Shown: positions 24,360 through 33,218 of the stretch, one piece after another | Layout of the letters: each line of letters starts with the position of its first letter | How positions within the stretch are numbered: position 1 is the first letter of the stretch | Assembly (NCBI GenBank): GCA_023228825.1 | Contig: JALOAL010000003.1 | Location: 62,001 to 126,000, forward strand | Length of the DNA: 64,000 nt | Reading direction: 5' to 3' | Source: Dehalococcoidia bacterium | GTDB taxonomy: Bacteria > Chloroflexota > Dehalococcoidia > UBA2979 | The notes under the pieces: model-generated | Told to the model about the DNA's origin: nothing | Database searches by the model: none | What the model saw: the letters and a program-made list of their open reading frames with translations, nothing else | Position numbers and translations under genes: made by a program

Positions 24360-26906
24360 ATGGACGCACCCACCCCCACCACGCGCGATGTGCTCACCCA
24401 GGACGAGGCCGCACAGCGCGCCCGGCACGTCTCCCAGCCGGAGTACCGCCTGGACCTGGATCTGCACGCCGGCGCCGAGCGCTACCGGGGAGACCTCACC
24501 GTCACGTTCCAGGCGCAGGCCGGGGGCGAGACCTTCCTCGACTTCACCGGCGCACGCCTCGAACGGCTGGAGGTCAACGGACAGGCGGTGGCGTCACCTC
24601 GCTGGAACGCGTACCGCCTCTACCTGGACGGCATCCGCGCCGGCGAGAACACCGTGCGGGTGGTCTACGAGAACGAGTACAACCACGGGGGCGACGGCTT
24701 CCACCAGTTCGTGGACCCGGAAGACGGCGAGGAGTACCTCTACTCCAACTTTGAGCCGTTCAACGCGCACTGGCTCTTCCCATGCTTCGACCAGCCGGAC
24801 ATCAAGGGCCGCTACACCCTGACGGTCACGGCGCCAGAGGCGTGGCGCCTCATCGCCAACGGGCGCCCGGAGACGGTCGAGCCGGTGGAGGGCGGGCGCA
24901 AGCGCGTGCGCTTCGTGCCCACCAGGACGTTCTCCACCTACCTGTTCGCCCTCGTCGCCGGGCCGTACGAGGTCTTCCGAGGGCAGTGGCGGGACGTGCC
25001 GCTGGCGTTCTACGCACGCAAGTCGCTCGCCCCGTTCGTCGATCAGGAGGAGTTGTTCCAGGTCACGGAGCAGGGCCTGGAGTTCTTCTCCCGCTTCTTC
25101 GACTACGACTATCCGTTCGAGAAGTACGACCAGATCTTCGTCCCGGAGTTCAACGCCGGCGCCATGGAGAACGTGGCCGCGGTCACCCACACCGAGCACA
25201 TCGTCTTCCGCGACCCGCCCACGGAGAACGACCGCCTGGAGCGCGCCGAAATCATCCTGCACGAAATGGCGCACATGTGGTTCGGCAACCTGGTCACCAT
25301 GCAGTGGTGGAACGACCTGTGGCTGAACGAGTCCTTCGCCACATACATGTCGTACCTGGCGCTGACGGAGGCCACCCGCTTCACCAGCGCGTGGCAGGAC
25401 TTCAACTCCGGCATGAAGAGTTGGGCCTACACGGAGGACGAGCGCGTCACCACGCACCCCATCTCCGGGGTGGTGCGCGACACGGACGAGACGTTCCTGA
25501 ACTTTGACGGCATCACCTATGGCAAGGGTGCGGCCGTGATCAAGCAACTCGTGGCCGCCGTTGGCCTGGAGGGCTTCCGCAACGGCATGCGCGGCTACTT
25601 CCGGAAGCACGAGTACGGCAACACCACGCTCTCCGACTGGCTGGACTCGCTGGGCGAGGGCGCCGAGCGCGACCTGCAGCCGTGGGCGCAGGCCTGGCTG
25701 GAGACGGCCTCCCTCAACACCATCGCCGCCACCGTGGAGACGGACGGCGCACGCATCACGGACCTCACGCTGGAGCAGACCGCGCCCGCGCAGTACCCCA
25801 CGCTCCGCCCGCACACGCTGGAGGTCGCCATGCTCCGCCGGGACGGCGGCCGCATCGAGGTGGAGGAGGTGGGCGCGCACATCGAAGGCGCATCGGCCAG
25901 CGTGCCGGAGGCCGTGGGTAAGCCGGCGCCGCACTTTGTCTTCCTCAACCACCGCGACCACGGCTTCGTGAAGGTGGCGCTGGACGCAGCCTCCGTGGAC
26001 TTTGTCCGCGACCACCTGGAAGAGGTGGAAGACCCGCTGCTCCGCCTGCTGATCTGGCAGACGCTGTGGACCATGGTGCGCGACCAGCAGTTGAAGTCCA
26101 CGGACTTCCTGGACCTGGCCCTGCCCCGGGTGGTCGCGGAGACGGACATCGCCCTCGTGGAGTCGATCCTCGGCCGGCTGTCCGCCGCGGTGAGCCGCTA
26201 CGTGCCGGAAGAGCAGAAGGCCCAGGCGGCGCATCGCGTCTTCGCCGCGGCGTGGGAGGCGGCGGAGCGCGTGGAGGACCCGAACCTCAAGATCATCTGG
26301 GCGCGCACACTCTTCGCCACTGCCATCAACCCGGAGGACCTGGCCGCCGCCTGCGACCTGGCGGACGGCGTCCGCGAGGTGGCCGGCCTGACCGTGGACC
26401 AGGACATGCGCTGGAGCGCGGCCGCATCCGCAGTCGCGCAGGGCCTGGAGGGGGCGTGGGAGCGGGTGGAGCGGGAGCGCGAGCGCGACAAGTCCGACCG
26501 TGGCCAGCGCGCGGTGATCCGCTGCCAGGTCTCGCGCCCGGACCCGGACGTGAAGCAGGAGGCCTGGGAGAAGTTCACCGGCAACGAGGGCTACGGCTCC
26601 CTGCACCTCACCGCCGCCGCCATGGGCGGCTTCCACTGGTGGAGGCAGGCGGACCTCCTGGAGCCCTACGTGGAGCGCTATTTCGAGCGCCTGCCGGAGG
26701 TCTTCGAGCATCGCGACAACGAGTTCGCCCAGCGCTTCTTCAACAACCTCTGGCCTGGCTACCGGGTAGACCGGTCGCTGCCGGAGCGCTCCCAGCACCT
26801 GCTGGCGGAGCACGGCGAGCGCCTGCCCACGCTGCGACGCCAGTTGCTCGAGGCCAATGACGACCTGGAGCGGGCGATCCGCTGCCGCGAGTTCGCGGCC
26901 TCCTAG
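24360..26906 (+). CDS. pepN: Aminopeptidase N, M1 family
   Basis: The 848-residue zinc metallopeptidase removes N-terminal residues from peptides. It has the exopeptidase motif GAMEN (267-271) and the zinc site His301-Glu-x2-His305 with Glu324 (HEMAHMWFGN, WLNE). The N-terminal beta domain, catalytic domain, and a large ERAP1-like C-terminal domain from about residue 520 (HFVFLNHRDHGFVKVALD) are all present, as in actinobacterial PepN. No signal peptide, so it is cytoplasmic. The ATG chosen gives the usual length; the frame is open upstream. The next gene starts directly after the stop. Confidence 0.95.
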   Translation: MDAPTPTTRDVLTQDEAAQRARHVSQPEYRLDLDLHAGAERYRGDLTVTFQAQAGGETFLDFTGARLERLEVNGQAVASPRWNAYRLYLDGIRAGENTVRVVYENEYNHGGDGFHQFVDPEDGEEYLYSNFEPFNAHWLFPCFDQPDIKGRYTLTVTAPEAWRLIANGRPETVEPVEGGRKRVRFVPTRTFSTYLFALVAGPYEVFRGQWRDVPLAFYARKSLAPFVDQEELFQVTEQGLEFFSRFFDYDYPFEKYDQIFVPEFNAGAMENVAAVTHTEHIVFRDPPTENDRLERAEIILHEMAHMWFGNLVTMQWWNDLWLNESFATYMSYLALTEATRFTSAWQDFNSGMKSWAYTEDERVTTHPISGVVRDTDETFLNFDGITYGKGAAVIKQLVAAVGLEGFRNGMRGYFRKHEYGNTTLSDWLDSLGEGAERDLQPWAQAWLETASLNTIAATVETDGARITDLTLEQTAPAQYPTLRPHTLEVAMLRRDGGRIEVEEVGAHIEGASASVPEAVGKPAPHFVFLNHRDHGFVKVALDAASVDFVRDHLEEVEDPLLRLLIWQTLWTMVRDQQLKSTDFLDLALPRVVAETDIALVESILGRLSAAVSRYVPEEQKAQAAHRVFAAAWEAAERVEDPNLKIIWARTLFATAINPEDLAAACDLADGVREVAGLTVDQDMRWSAAASAVAQGLEGAWERVERERERDKSDRGQRAVIRCQVSRPDPDVKQEAWEKFTGNEGYGSLHLTAAAMGGFHWWRQADLLEPYVERYFERLPEVFEHRDNEFAQRFFNNLWPGYRVDRSLPERSQHLLAEHGERLPTLRRQLLEANDDLERAIRCREFAAS

Positions 26907-28358
26907 GTGACCGCAGCCAATCCCACACCGGAAGATCGCACCGTGAGCGCACGCTCGGACGGCGCGGACGAGGTGCGGGGCGCCTCCACGCCACCGGACG
27001 TCTCGCGGCCGCTCCCGGGCGGCGAGGCGCCACCACCTCCTCGGCGTGTGCTGGGCGTGCCCACCCACGGCGGACGTTTCTTCTTCGGCTGGTACCTGGT
27101 GGCGGCCGGCTCGGTCATCCAGTTCCTGATCGGCGCGCTGGTCAACAACGCCTTTGGTGGCTACGTGGCGGTGCTGTCCGCGGAGTACGGATGGAGCAAG
27201 ACCGCGCTCTCCTGGGGCTTCGCGATCTCCCGGATGGAGAGCGGCATCCTGGGCCCGCTCCAGGGCTGGCTCACCGACCGCCTGGGGCCCAAACGCATCA
27301 TGCGCATCGGCATGGTGATCTTCGCCATCGGCTTCTTCGCCTTCAGCCAGTTGTGGTCGCTCCCCACCTTCTTCATCTTCTTCGCGCTGATCTCGCTGGG
27401 CTCCAGCCTGGCGGGCTTCATGCCGGTGACGGTGGCGGTGGTGAACTGGTTCGACCGCTCACGTTCCATGGCACTGGGGATCTCGTCCGTGGGCTTCGCC
27501 GTGGGCGGCCTTGCGGCATCCGTGGTGATCCTGGCGATCACCGACCTGGGCTGGCGGCAGACCGCGTTCGCCTCCGGCGTGATCGTGCTGGCCGTGGGCC
27601 TGCCGCTGACCTCGTTCATGCTCTCCCGGCCGGAGGACGTGGGCCTGCGCGTGGACGGCCTGACGCCAGAGCAGGTGGCCGAGCGCCGCGCCGCAGACGC
27701 CGCCCGTCAGCGCCAGTCCACCAGCACGGAGGTGGACTTCTCCGCCCGTCAGGCCATGCGCACGCGCTCGTTCTGGACGATTTCGCTGGGACACTCCTCG
27801 GCGCTGTTCGTGGTGAGCGCGGTGATGGTGCACCTGTTCTCCCACCTCACCGAGTCGCTCGGCTACTCCAACGGTGAGGCGGCGTTCTTCATCGGCCTGA
27901 TGACGGCGTTCCAGATCGTGGGGCAACTGGCCGGCGGCTGGCTGGGCGATCTGATCAACAAGCGCGTGATCGTGGTGGGCTGCATGGCCATGCACGCGGC
28001 CGGCCTGCTCCTGGTGGCCCACCTGGGCAGCCTGTCGGCGGTGGTGGGCTTCGCGGTCCTCCACGGCCTGGCATGGGGGACCCGAGGGCCGCTGATGCAG
28101 GGCATCCGCGCGGACTACTTCGGCCGCAGTTCCTTCGGCTCGATCATGGGGTTCTCCTCCATGATCCTGATGATCGGCCAGATCGCGGGGCCGGTGATCG
28201 CGGGCTTCCTGTACGACCGCACCGGCTCCTACGAGTCCGGGTTCACCATCATCGCCCTGATCGCGGCGTCCGGCTCCGTGTTCTTCATGCTCTCCACGCG
28301 CCCCGCACCGCCCGCCGTCCCCGGCAATCCGCTTCCGACCGCCGGCTACGAGGCCTGA
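26907..28358 (+). CDS. MFS transporter, monocarboxylate/oxalate-formate-like
   Basis: The 483-residue protein has about 12 membrane segments after a roughly 45-residue Pro-rich, hydrophilic N-terminus. GWLTDRLGPKRIM is the MFS loop signature. FFFGWYLVAAGSVIQF, YGWSKTALSWGF and RPEDVGLRVDG resemble the oxalate/formate and monocarboxylate exchanger branch, suggesting a small carboxylate substrate. The GTG directly follows the pepN TAG; another GTG 12 codons in may be the true start. It is likely co-transcribed with pepN. Confidence 0.86.
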   Translation: MTAANPTPEDRTVSARSDGADEVRGASTPPDVSRPLPGGEAPPPPRRVLGVPTHGGRFFFGWYLVAAGSVIQFLIGALVNNAFGGYVAVLSAEYGWSKTALSWGFAISRMESGILGPLQGWLTDRLGPKRIMRIGMVIFAIGFFAFSQLWSLPTFFIFFALISLGSSLAGFMPVTVAVVNWFDRSRSMALGISSVGFAVGGLAASVVILAITDLGWRQTAFASGVIVLAVGLPLTSFMLSRPEDVGLRVDGLTPEQVAERRAADAARQRQSTSTEVDFSARQAMRTRSFWTISLGHSSALFVVSAVMVHLFSHLTESLGYSNGEAAFFIGLMTAFQIVGQLAGGWLGDLINKRVIVVGCMAMHAAGLLLVAHLGSLSAVVGFAVLHGLAWGTRGPLMQGIRADYFGRSSFGSIMGFSSMILMIGQIAGPVIAGFLYDRTGSYESGFTIIALIAASGSVFFMLSTRPAPPAVPGNPLPTAGYEA

Positions 28359-28377
28359 CGAAGCGGCAAGGCTCCCC

Positions 28378-28527
28378 CTATCGGGGACGCCTCGCGGTCT
28401 CCAGCGCCAGCCGGATCGGCCGCACCTGCTTCACGCTGATGATCAGCGCCTGCGCGATCTCCTCGTCCGAGTACCCGTTCAGGACGAACTCGCACACCTG
28501 TTGCTGCTCGTGGAACGACAACACCAT
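28378..28527 (-). CDS. Small helix-turn-helix protein, 49 aa
   Basis: This short frame begins MVLSFHEQQQVCEFVLNGYS and continues DEEIAQALIISVKQVRPIRL, a pattern like the C-terminal HTH of resolvases, LuxR-type or sigma-4 proteins. It has no other domain. It lies downstream of aconitase on the same strand, after a terminator-like hairpin. Shine-Dalgarno support is weak (GGGTAG, distant). It could be a tiny DNA-binding protein, a remnant of a larger regulator, or a chance frame. No insertion sequence is nearby. Confidence 0.45.
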   Translation of the reverse strand: MVLSFHEQQQVCEFVLNGYSDEEIAQALIISVKQVRPIRLALETARRPR

Positions 28528-28573
28528 CGGAAACCCGCTACCCCTCGTAGACGTCACACCCGCGCCGGAAACG

Positions 28574-28602
28574 CCGGACCCCGCCTGGCGGGCGGGATCC
28601 GG
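28574..28602 (-). terminator. Hairpin downstream of acnA
   Basis: A 12-bp GC-rich stem with one G-U wobble and a 5-base loop (arms 28574-28585 and 28591-28602) starts 25 bases beyond the aconitase stop on its strand. It probably ends the acnA transcript before the small HTH frame. Confidence 0.65.
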
Positions 28603-28627
28603 GGCGTCAATCCTCACCCGGTCCGGG

Positions 28628-31297
28628 TCAGGCTTCCAGCAACTGCCGCAGCACGAACTGCAGGATGCCCCCGTGGCGGTAGTACTCCACCTCCACCGGC
28701 GTGTCGATGCGTGAGCGCACCTGGAACTCCCGCTCCGTGTCGTCGTCCGCCAGCACCTTCACCGTCAGCACCTGGCGAGGCGCCACGCCCTGCCCCGTAC
28801 CCAGGATGTCGAAGCGCTCGCGCCCGGTAAGGCCCAGCGAGGCAGCGGACTCGCCCGGCATGTACTCCAGCGGCAGGATGCCCATGCCCACCAGGTTGCT
28901 GCGGTGGATGCGCTCGAAGGACTGCGAGATCACGGCCCGCACGCCCAGCAGGTTCGGCCCCTTGGCCGCCCAGTCACGCGAGGAGCCGGAACCGTACTCG
29001 CGGCCGGCCAGGATGATCAGAGGCACGCCCTCGCGCTGGTACTTCTCCGCGGCGTCCCAGAGCGACATCTCCTCGCCGTCCGGGAGGTGGCGGGTGTAGC
29101 CGCCGTCCCGCTCCACCAGCGCGTTCTTGAGCCGCACGTTGGCAAACGTGCCGCGCATCATCACCTCGTGGTTGCCACGGCGAGAACCGTAGGAGTTGAA
29201 GTCGTCCGGGATGACTTCGCGCTCCGTCAGGTACTGCGCGGCCGGCGAGGTGCGCGCAATGGCGCCCGCCGGCGAGATGTGGTCCGTGGTCACGGAGTCC
29301 GACAGCATGGCGAGCACCCGCGCGTCCTTGATGTCCTCCACCGCCTTCGGCTCTCGCGGGAGGTTGTCGAAGAAGGGTGGGCGGCGGACGTAAGTGGACT
29401 GCGGGTCCCACTGGAAGCGGTCACCGGTGGGCGCCGGGAGCGCCTGCCAGCGATCGTCGCCCTTGAAGACGTCCGCATACTGCGTCTCAAACATCTCCTG
29501 CTTCACGGACTCCCGGATGACGTCTGCGATCTCCTGCTGGGTGGGCCAGATGTCACGCAGGAAGACCGGGCCATCCGTGCCCTGCCCAATGGGCTCCTCG
29601 TACAGGTCGATCTCCGTGGTGCCCGCAAGCGCGTACGCCACCACGAGCGGCGGCGAGGCGAGGTAGTTGGAGCGCACCTTGTTGTGCACGCGCGCCTCGA
29701 AGTTGCGGTTGCCGGAGAGGACGGCGGCCACGGCCAGGTTGCCCTGGTCCACGGCGGCGTCCACCGGCGGCGGCAGCGGGCCGGAGTTGCCGATGCACGT
29801 GGTGCAGCCGTACCCGACGAGTTCGAAGCCGAGTTCGTCCAGGTACGTGTTCAGGCCGGCGTGGGCCAGGTAGTCCGTCACCACCTTGGAACCCGGCGCC
29901 AGGCTGGTCTTCACCCACGGCTTGGTGGCCAGCCCCTGCTCCACCGCCTTCCGCGCCAGCAGGCCGGCGCCCACCATCACCTCCGGGTTGGAGGTATTGG
30001 TGCAGGAGGTGATAGCCGCGATGACCACCGAACCGTTCTGCACGCCATACGTCGAGCCGTCGTCATGCACCTCGACCGGGTCAGCGGACGAGCCCTGCTC
30101 CACCCACGACGCGATCTCCTGCTGCGCGGCGGCCTTCGCCGCAGACAGCGGGATGCGGTCCTGCGGGCGCTTCGGGCCGGCGATGCTGGGCTCCACCGTG
30201 CTCAGGTCCAACTCCACGACCTCGGAGTAGGTGGGGTCCGGCGTCTCGTCCGTGCGGAAGAGGCCCTGCGCCTTGCAGTACGCCTCCGTCCGAGCGATGA
30301 CCTCTTCCGGGCGGCTGGTGAACCGCATGTACTTCAGCGTCTCGTCGTCCACGGGGAAGAAGCCCACCGTGGCGCCGTATTCCGGACACATGTTGGCAAT
30401 GGTGGCGCGCGCGGCCAGCGGCAGGTTGCTCAGCCCCTTGCCGAAGAACTCCACAAACTTGCCCACCACGTTCAGCGAGCGCAGCAGTTCCGTGGCGCGC
30501 AGCACCAGGTCCGTACCCGTGGCGCCCTCCGGCAACACGCCCACCAGGCGCACGCCCACCACCTGCGGGATCAGCATCGCCACCGGCTGACCGAGCATGG
30601 CCGCCTCTGCCTCGATGCCGCCAACGCCCCAGCCCACGATGCCCAGGCCGTTGATCATGGTGGTGTGGGAGTCCGTCCCTACCAGCGTGTCCGGGTAGGC
30701 CACGTCGTCCTGTTCCCAGACCACCTGGCCCAGGTACTCCAGGTTCACCTGGTGGACAATGCCGGTGCCCGGCGGCACCACGCGGAAGGTGTCGAACGCC
30801 TGCTGCGCCCACTTCAGGAGTTGGTAGCGCTCACCGTTGCGCTCGTACTCCTTCTCCACGTTCAGGCCGAAGGCGGCAGCAATGCCAAAGACATCCACCT
30901 GTACGGAGTGGTCGATCACCAGGTCCACCGGCTGCAGCGGCTCGATCTTGGCGGGGTCGCCCCCCATCTCCGCCATCGCGTCTCGCATGGCCGCCAGGTC
31001 CACCACGGCGGGGACGCCGGTAAAGTCCTGTAGCACCACGCGGGCGGGGCGGAAGGCGATCTCCACGTCCGGATCCGCCACCGCGTCCCACTTTGCGACC
31101 GCCTCGATCTGAGCGCGATCCACGCTGGTGCCATCCTCGAACCGGAGGAGGTTCTCCAGCAGGATGCGATGCGTGAAGGGCAGACGGTGCAGGTCTGCGC
31201 CCAGCGCGGCGAGCGCTCGGTCCAGGCGGTAGTAGGTCAGGCTCCTGCCGCCGACCTCCAGCGTGTCGCGAGCGCCAAGGCTATCCAGGGAGGTCAT
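28628..31297 (-). CDS. acnA: Aconitate hydratase A
   Basis: The 889-residue enzyme isomerises citrate to isocitrate in the TCA cycle. It has the IRP1/AcnA order: N-terminal domains with VVLQDFTGVPAVVDLAAMRDA and GTDSHTTMINGLG, the iron-sulfur cysteines in ITSCTNTSNP and TTCIGNSGPLPPP, and the C-terminal swivel domain with YGSRRGNHEVMMRG and GREYGSGSSRDWAAKGP. Length matches AcnA. It is divergent from the plus-strand cluster icd-mdh-fumC, the next TCA steps, and its 235-base upstream region should hold its promoter. Confidence 0.97.
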   Translation of the reverse strand: MTSLDSLGARDTLEVGGRSLTYYRLDRALAALGADLHRLPFTHRILLENLLRFEDGTSVDRAQIEAVAKWDAVADPDVEIAFRPARVVLQDFTGVPAVVDLAAMRDAMAEMGGDPAKIEPLQPVDLVIDHSVQVDVFGIAAAFGLNVEKEYERNGERYQLLKWAQQAFDTFRVVPPGTGIVHQVNLEYLGQVVWEQDDVAYPDTLVGTDSHTTMINGLGIVGWGVGGIEAEAAMLGQPVAMLIPQVVGVRLVGVLPEGATGTDLVLRATELLRSLNVVGKFVEFFGKGLSNLPLAARATIANMCPEYGATVGFFPVDDETLKYMRFTSRPEEVIARTEAYCKAQGLFRTDETPDPTYSEVVELDLSTVEPSIAGPKRPQDRIPLSAAKAAAQQEIASWVEQGSSADPVEVHDDGSTYGVQNGSVVIAAITSCTNTSNPEVMVGAGLLARKAVEQGLATKPWVKTSLAPGSKVVTDYLAHAGLNTYLDELGFELVGYGCTTCIGNSGPLPPPVDAAVDQGNLAVAAVLSGNRNFEARVHNKVRSNYLASPPLVVAYALAGTTEIDLYEEPIGQGTDGPVFLRDIWPTQQEIADVIRESVKQEMFETQYADVFKGDDRWQALPAPTGDRFQWDPQSTYVRRPPFFDNLPREPKAVEDIKDARVLAMLSDSVTTDHISPAGAIARTSPAAQYLTEREVIPDDFNSYGSRRGNHEVMMRGTFANVRLKNALVERDGGYTRHLPDGEEMSLWDAAEKYQREGVPLIILAGREYGSGSSRDWAAKGPNLLGVRAVISQSFERIHRSNLVGMGILPLEYMPGESAASLGLTGRERFDILGTGQGVAPRQVLTVKVLADDDTEREFQVRSRIDTPVEVEYYRHGGILQFVLRQLLEA

Positions 31298-31532
31298 TCC
31301 AGGTCCCTTCCGTCTCAGGCGATCCCGCGGTGAGGCGCCGGGGAGCCGGGCAGGATAACCGGGCAGGGTGCGACCTCAAAGTGCGCCCGGTAACCCCGAT
31401 TCTACCCCACCCGGCCATCCGTCCAAGTCCGCCACGCCCCCTCTGCGATAGAAGCGCGACGCCTCGTGCCCGCCCGCTAGTCCGAGGCGATGTCCCTGCT
31501 GCGACGCTCTGGCCGCACAGGAAAGAGGCACG

Positions 31533-31718
31533 ATGAACGACCAGGATCGAGAAGAACGGCAGAGCACGGGTGGCGGCAGGATGGCCGGCAGGATGGCCGG
31601 GACGGGCGCAGGAGCAGCCGGCGGAGGCGTGGTCGGGTGGGGCGTGGGCATGGCCTGCGGCACCGTGATGGGCCTGATCTGGGGCCTGTTCCTGGGCCTG
31701 ATGATCGAGCGACGCTGA
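31533..31718 (+). CDS. Small Gly-rich membrane protein, 61 aa
   Basis: The protein has a charged start (MNDQDREERQS), then a Gly/Ala/Met-rich hydrophobic stretch of about 40 residues with GGVVGWGVGMACGTVMGLIW and ends FLGLMIERR. Two short glycine-zipper membrane helices are likely. Function unknown. AAAGAGG lies about 5 bases upstream of ATG and a clear terminator follows the stop, so a real single-gene unit is well supported. Confidence 0.65.
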   Translation: MNDQDREERQSTGGGRMAGRMAGTGAGAAGGGVVGWGVGMACGTVMGLIWGLFLGLMIERR

Positions 31719-31740
31719 ACATTCCCGCGCCAGACAGCCA

Positions 31741-31767
31741 GAAGCCCGGCGACAAGCGCCGGGCTTC
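31741..31767 (+). terminator. Terminator after small Gly-rich protein gene
   Basis: An 11-bp perfect stem (GAAGCCCGGCG and its complement) with loop ACAAG is followed by CCAGTTTCT. It lies 22 bases after the stop and may also serve the convergent cupredoxin gene. Confidence 0.8.
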
Positions 31768-31822
31768 CAGTTTCTCAGCCCCTCGTCAGCAGCGAGGCGC
31801 CAGGTCTGAGGGCTTGCAGCCG

Positions 31823-32422
31823 TCACCGGACGGTCAGCGTGCCCACCATGCCGGCTTCCTTGTGACCGGGGATCGTGCAGTAGAACTCGTACTCACCCGC
31901 CTCGTTCGGGGTGAAGGTGAGCGTGGCGGACTCGCCGGCCTGCAGGAACACATCCAGATCCCACTCGTCTCCGGAGAACTCGTCCGGGATGTCGTCCGCA
32001 TCGATGTCGTCGATGGTGAACGTGTGCTCCAGCGCACCACTGTTCTCGAACTCGATGGTCAGCGACTCACCGGCAGTGGCCATGATCTGCGACTCGCTGT
32101 AGTCGATGTCGATCATCTCCACCTGGATGGTGTCGCCACCGGTGGCTCCGCCGCCCTCGCCACCGCTGGGTGTGGTGGTGGCGGTGGCCGTCCCTGTCGC
32201 GGTCCCTGTCGCGGTCCCGTCCGCCGTCCCGGTCTCCGTGGCGGTGGCGGTAACGGTGGGACTCGCGTCGCCGTCCAGCCCGTCCAGTCCGTTGTCGTCG
32301 TTGTCGTCCCCGTTACAGGCGACGATCAGCAGCGAGACAGCCCCGAGCGCGCCCAGGGCGAGCAGGCGACGGATGCCGGACCAGCGCGGGTTTCGACTTG
32401 ATGCATCTGAGGGGTGGGTCAT
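31823..32422 (-). CDS. Cupredoxin-domain lipoprotein
   Basis: This is a 199-residue exported copper protein. After a basic start and hydrophobic stretch comes a lipobox-like LIVAC, then a long Asp/Gly- and Thr/Ala-rich linker (repeated GTATGTAT). The C-terminal 95 residues form a plastocyanin-like domain with a type I copper ligand set: His in LEHTF, Cys in YEFYCTIPGH, its following His, and Met in KEAGM. It could carry electrons outside the membrane to an oxidase or from an oxidoreductase. ATG 32422 was chosen over an in-frame start 11 codons upstream since it fits signal-peptide length. Confidence 0.85.
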   Translation of the reverse strand: MTHPSDASSRNPRWSGIRRLLALGALGAVSLLIVACNGDDNDDNGLDGLDGDASPTVTATATETGTADGTATGTATGTATATTTPSGGEGGGATGGDTIQVEMIDIDYSESQIMATAGESLTIEFENSGALEHTFTIDDIDADDIPDEFSGDEWDLDVFLQAGESATLTFTPNEAGEYEFYCTIPGHKEAGMVGTLTVR

Positions 32423-32572
32423 GTGGCTCTTCCTCGTCCACCGACCCCGCTGCAACTACCGTCCCATCCCGCAACCCAGCGGGATACCGAGATTCGAGCA
32501 ACCGACATGAAAGCGACACACTGCGTGAGAAGTCCCCACTCGGACAACACGCCCCAGCACCCACAACACGAC

Positions 32573-32600
32573 GGAAGCCCCGAGTTGCCTCGGGGCTTCC
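32573..32600. terminator. Perfect hairpin in gene-free region
   Basis: GGAAGCCCCGAG, loop TTGC, and its complement form a 12-bp stem of the same style as the terminators in this window. No protein gene ends nearby on either strand, so it may end an unannotated small RNA or be an extragenic repeat. Confidence 0.5.
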
Positions 32601-32664
32601 TACCTCGCGCTCCAACTACCGCCAGTGGAGCGAAAGGGGCTGGGCGCTGGGGTGGCGCCTGCTG

Positions 32665-32759
32665 GGGGGTGCTGAGCCTCATGATGCACCCCCGGTCGGA
32701 GGGCTACCCGGGCCGATCGCCCGTAGATCTCGGGGACAAAGGTCCCCCCGCCCACGGGC
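32665..32759 (+). other. Candidate structured RNA element
   Basis: Several helices can be read by eye. GGGGGTGC (32665-32672) pairs with GCACCCCC (32686-32693). GGGGAC (32732-32737) pairs with GTCCCC (32742-32746 plus the preceding G) round an AAAG loop. The latter is enclosed by GCCCGT (32719-32724) and ACGGGC (32754-32759). GC-rich DNA yields chance helices, so this is only a candidate; the strand is undetermined and it matches no RNA family I know (not tmRNA, RNase P or SRP RNA). Confidence 0.3.
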
Positions 32760-32811
32760 ACGGACGAGGGCAGGCGCGCCCCGCGTCACGGTGCCGCGTC
32801 ACAGCGTCCCG

Positions 32812-32884
32812 CCGCCTCATCCGTCCGCCTCATCCGTCCGCCTCATCCCTCCCTTATCCGTCCCCTCATCCGTCCCCTCATCGT
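32812..32884. repeat. Degenerate 11-13 bp tandem repeat
   Basis: Three 13-bp units CCGCCTCATCCGT (third ends CCT) are followed by three degenerate units such as CCCTTATCCGT, CCCCTCATCCGT and CCCCTCATCGT. The array is non-coding as far as I can tell and lies about 330 bases upstream of icd. Confidence 0.85.
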
Positions 32885-32964
32885 CCGGGGAGCCGGGTCT
32901 TGAGCGCGGGTAACGCGTCCGGATGGAGGCTACTGACGAGACTGCGGCTGCGGTGGGTTCGGGC

Positions 32965-32970
32965 TATACT
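32965..32970 (+). promoter_or_regulatory. -10-like box TATACT upstream of icd
   Basis: TATACT in a very GC-rich setting fits the sigma-70 -10 consensus except one base. No good -35 is seen at normal spacing. If used, icd would have a 5' leader of about 240 bases. Confidence 0.3.
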
Positions 32971-33218
32971 CGGCGCGCCCGCCGGGACATGACGCCCCAC
33001 GCCCGGGCCCAACGGGCCGTCCGAGGTGCCCCCGCGCCCCCACCAGCGGGGCGTGTGAGCAGTCGAGCGGCGTCGCGGGACGGGGGACCCGGCCACTGCG
33101 CCCTGAGCCTGAGCATTCGCTCTGCACGCATCGCTCCCCGGAGCGAGCCTGGGCGCCCAACGAGAGGGCCACTGGAGTCCCGGCGTCCTCGGACGGCTGG
33201 ACGAGGTGAGGAGTTTCC

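Larger units (their letters stand above)
32423..33218. other. 796-base gene-free region with hairpins and repeats, upstream of icd
   Basis: I find no convincing gene here; open frames in it lack ribosome sites and have no recognisable domain. It contains a 12-bp hairpin (32573-32600), a set of nested helices (32665-32759), a degenerate tandem repeat (32812-32884) and a TATACT -10 candidate (32965-32970). It must include the promoter of the cupredoxin gene at its left end and that of icd at its right end. Confidence 0.6.

Noticed and set aside
24594..27068. 824-codon frame antisense to pepN
   Set aside because: No motif or ribosome site; pepN has all catalytic motifs on the other strand.
32398..32992. 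Two overlapping frames of 171 and 192 codons in the gap before icd
   Set aside because: They run across hairpins and the tandem repeat, have no good ribosome site, and are rich in Pro, Ser and Arg with no recognisable domain.
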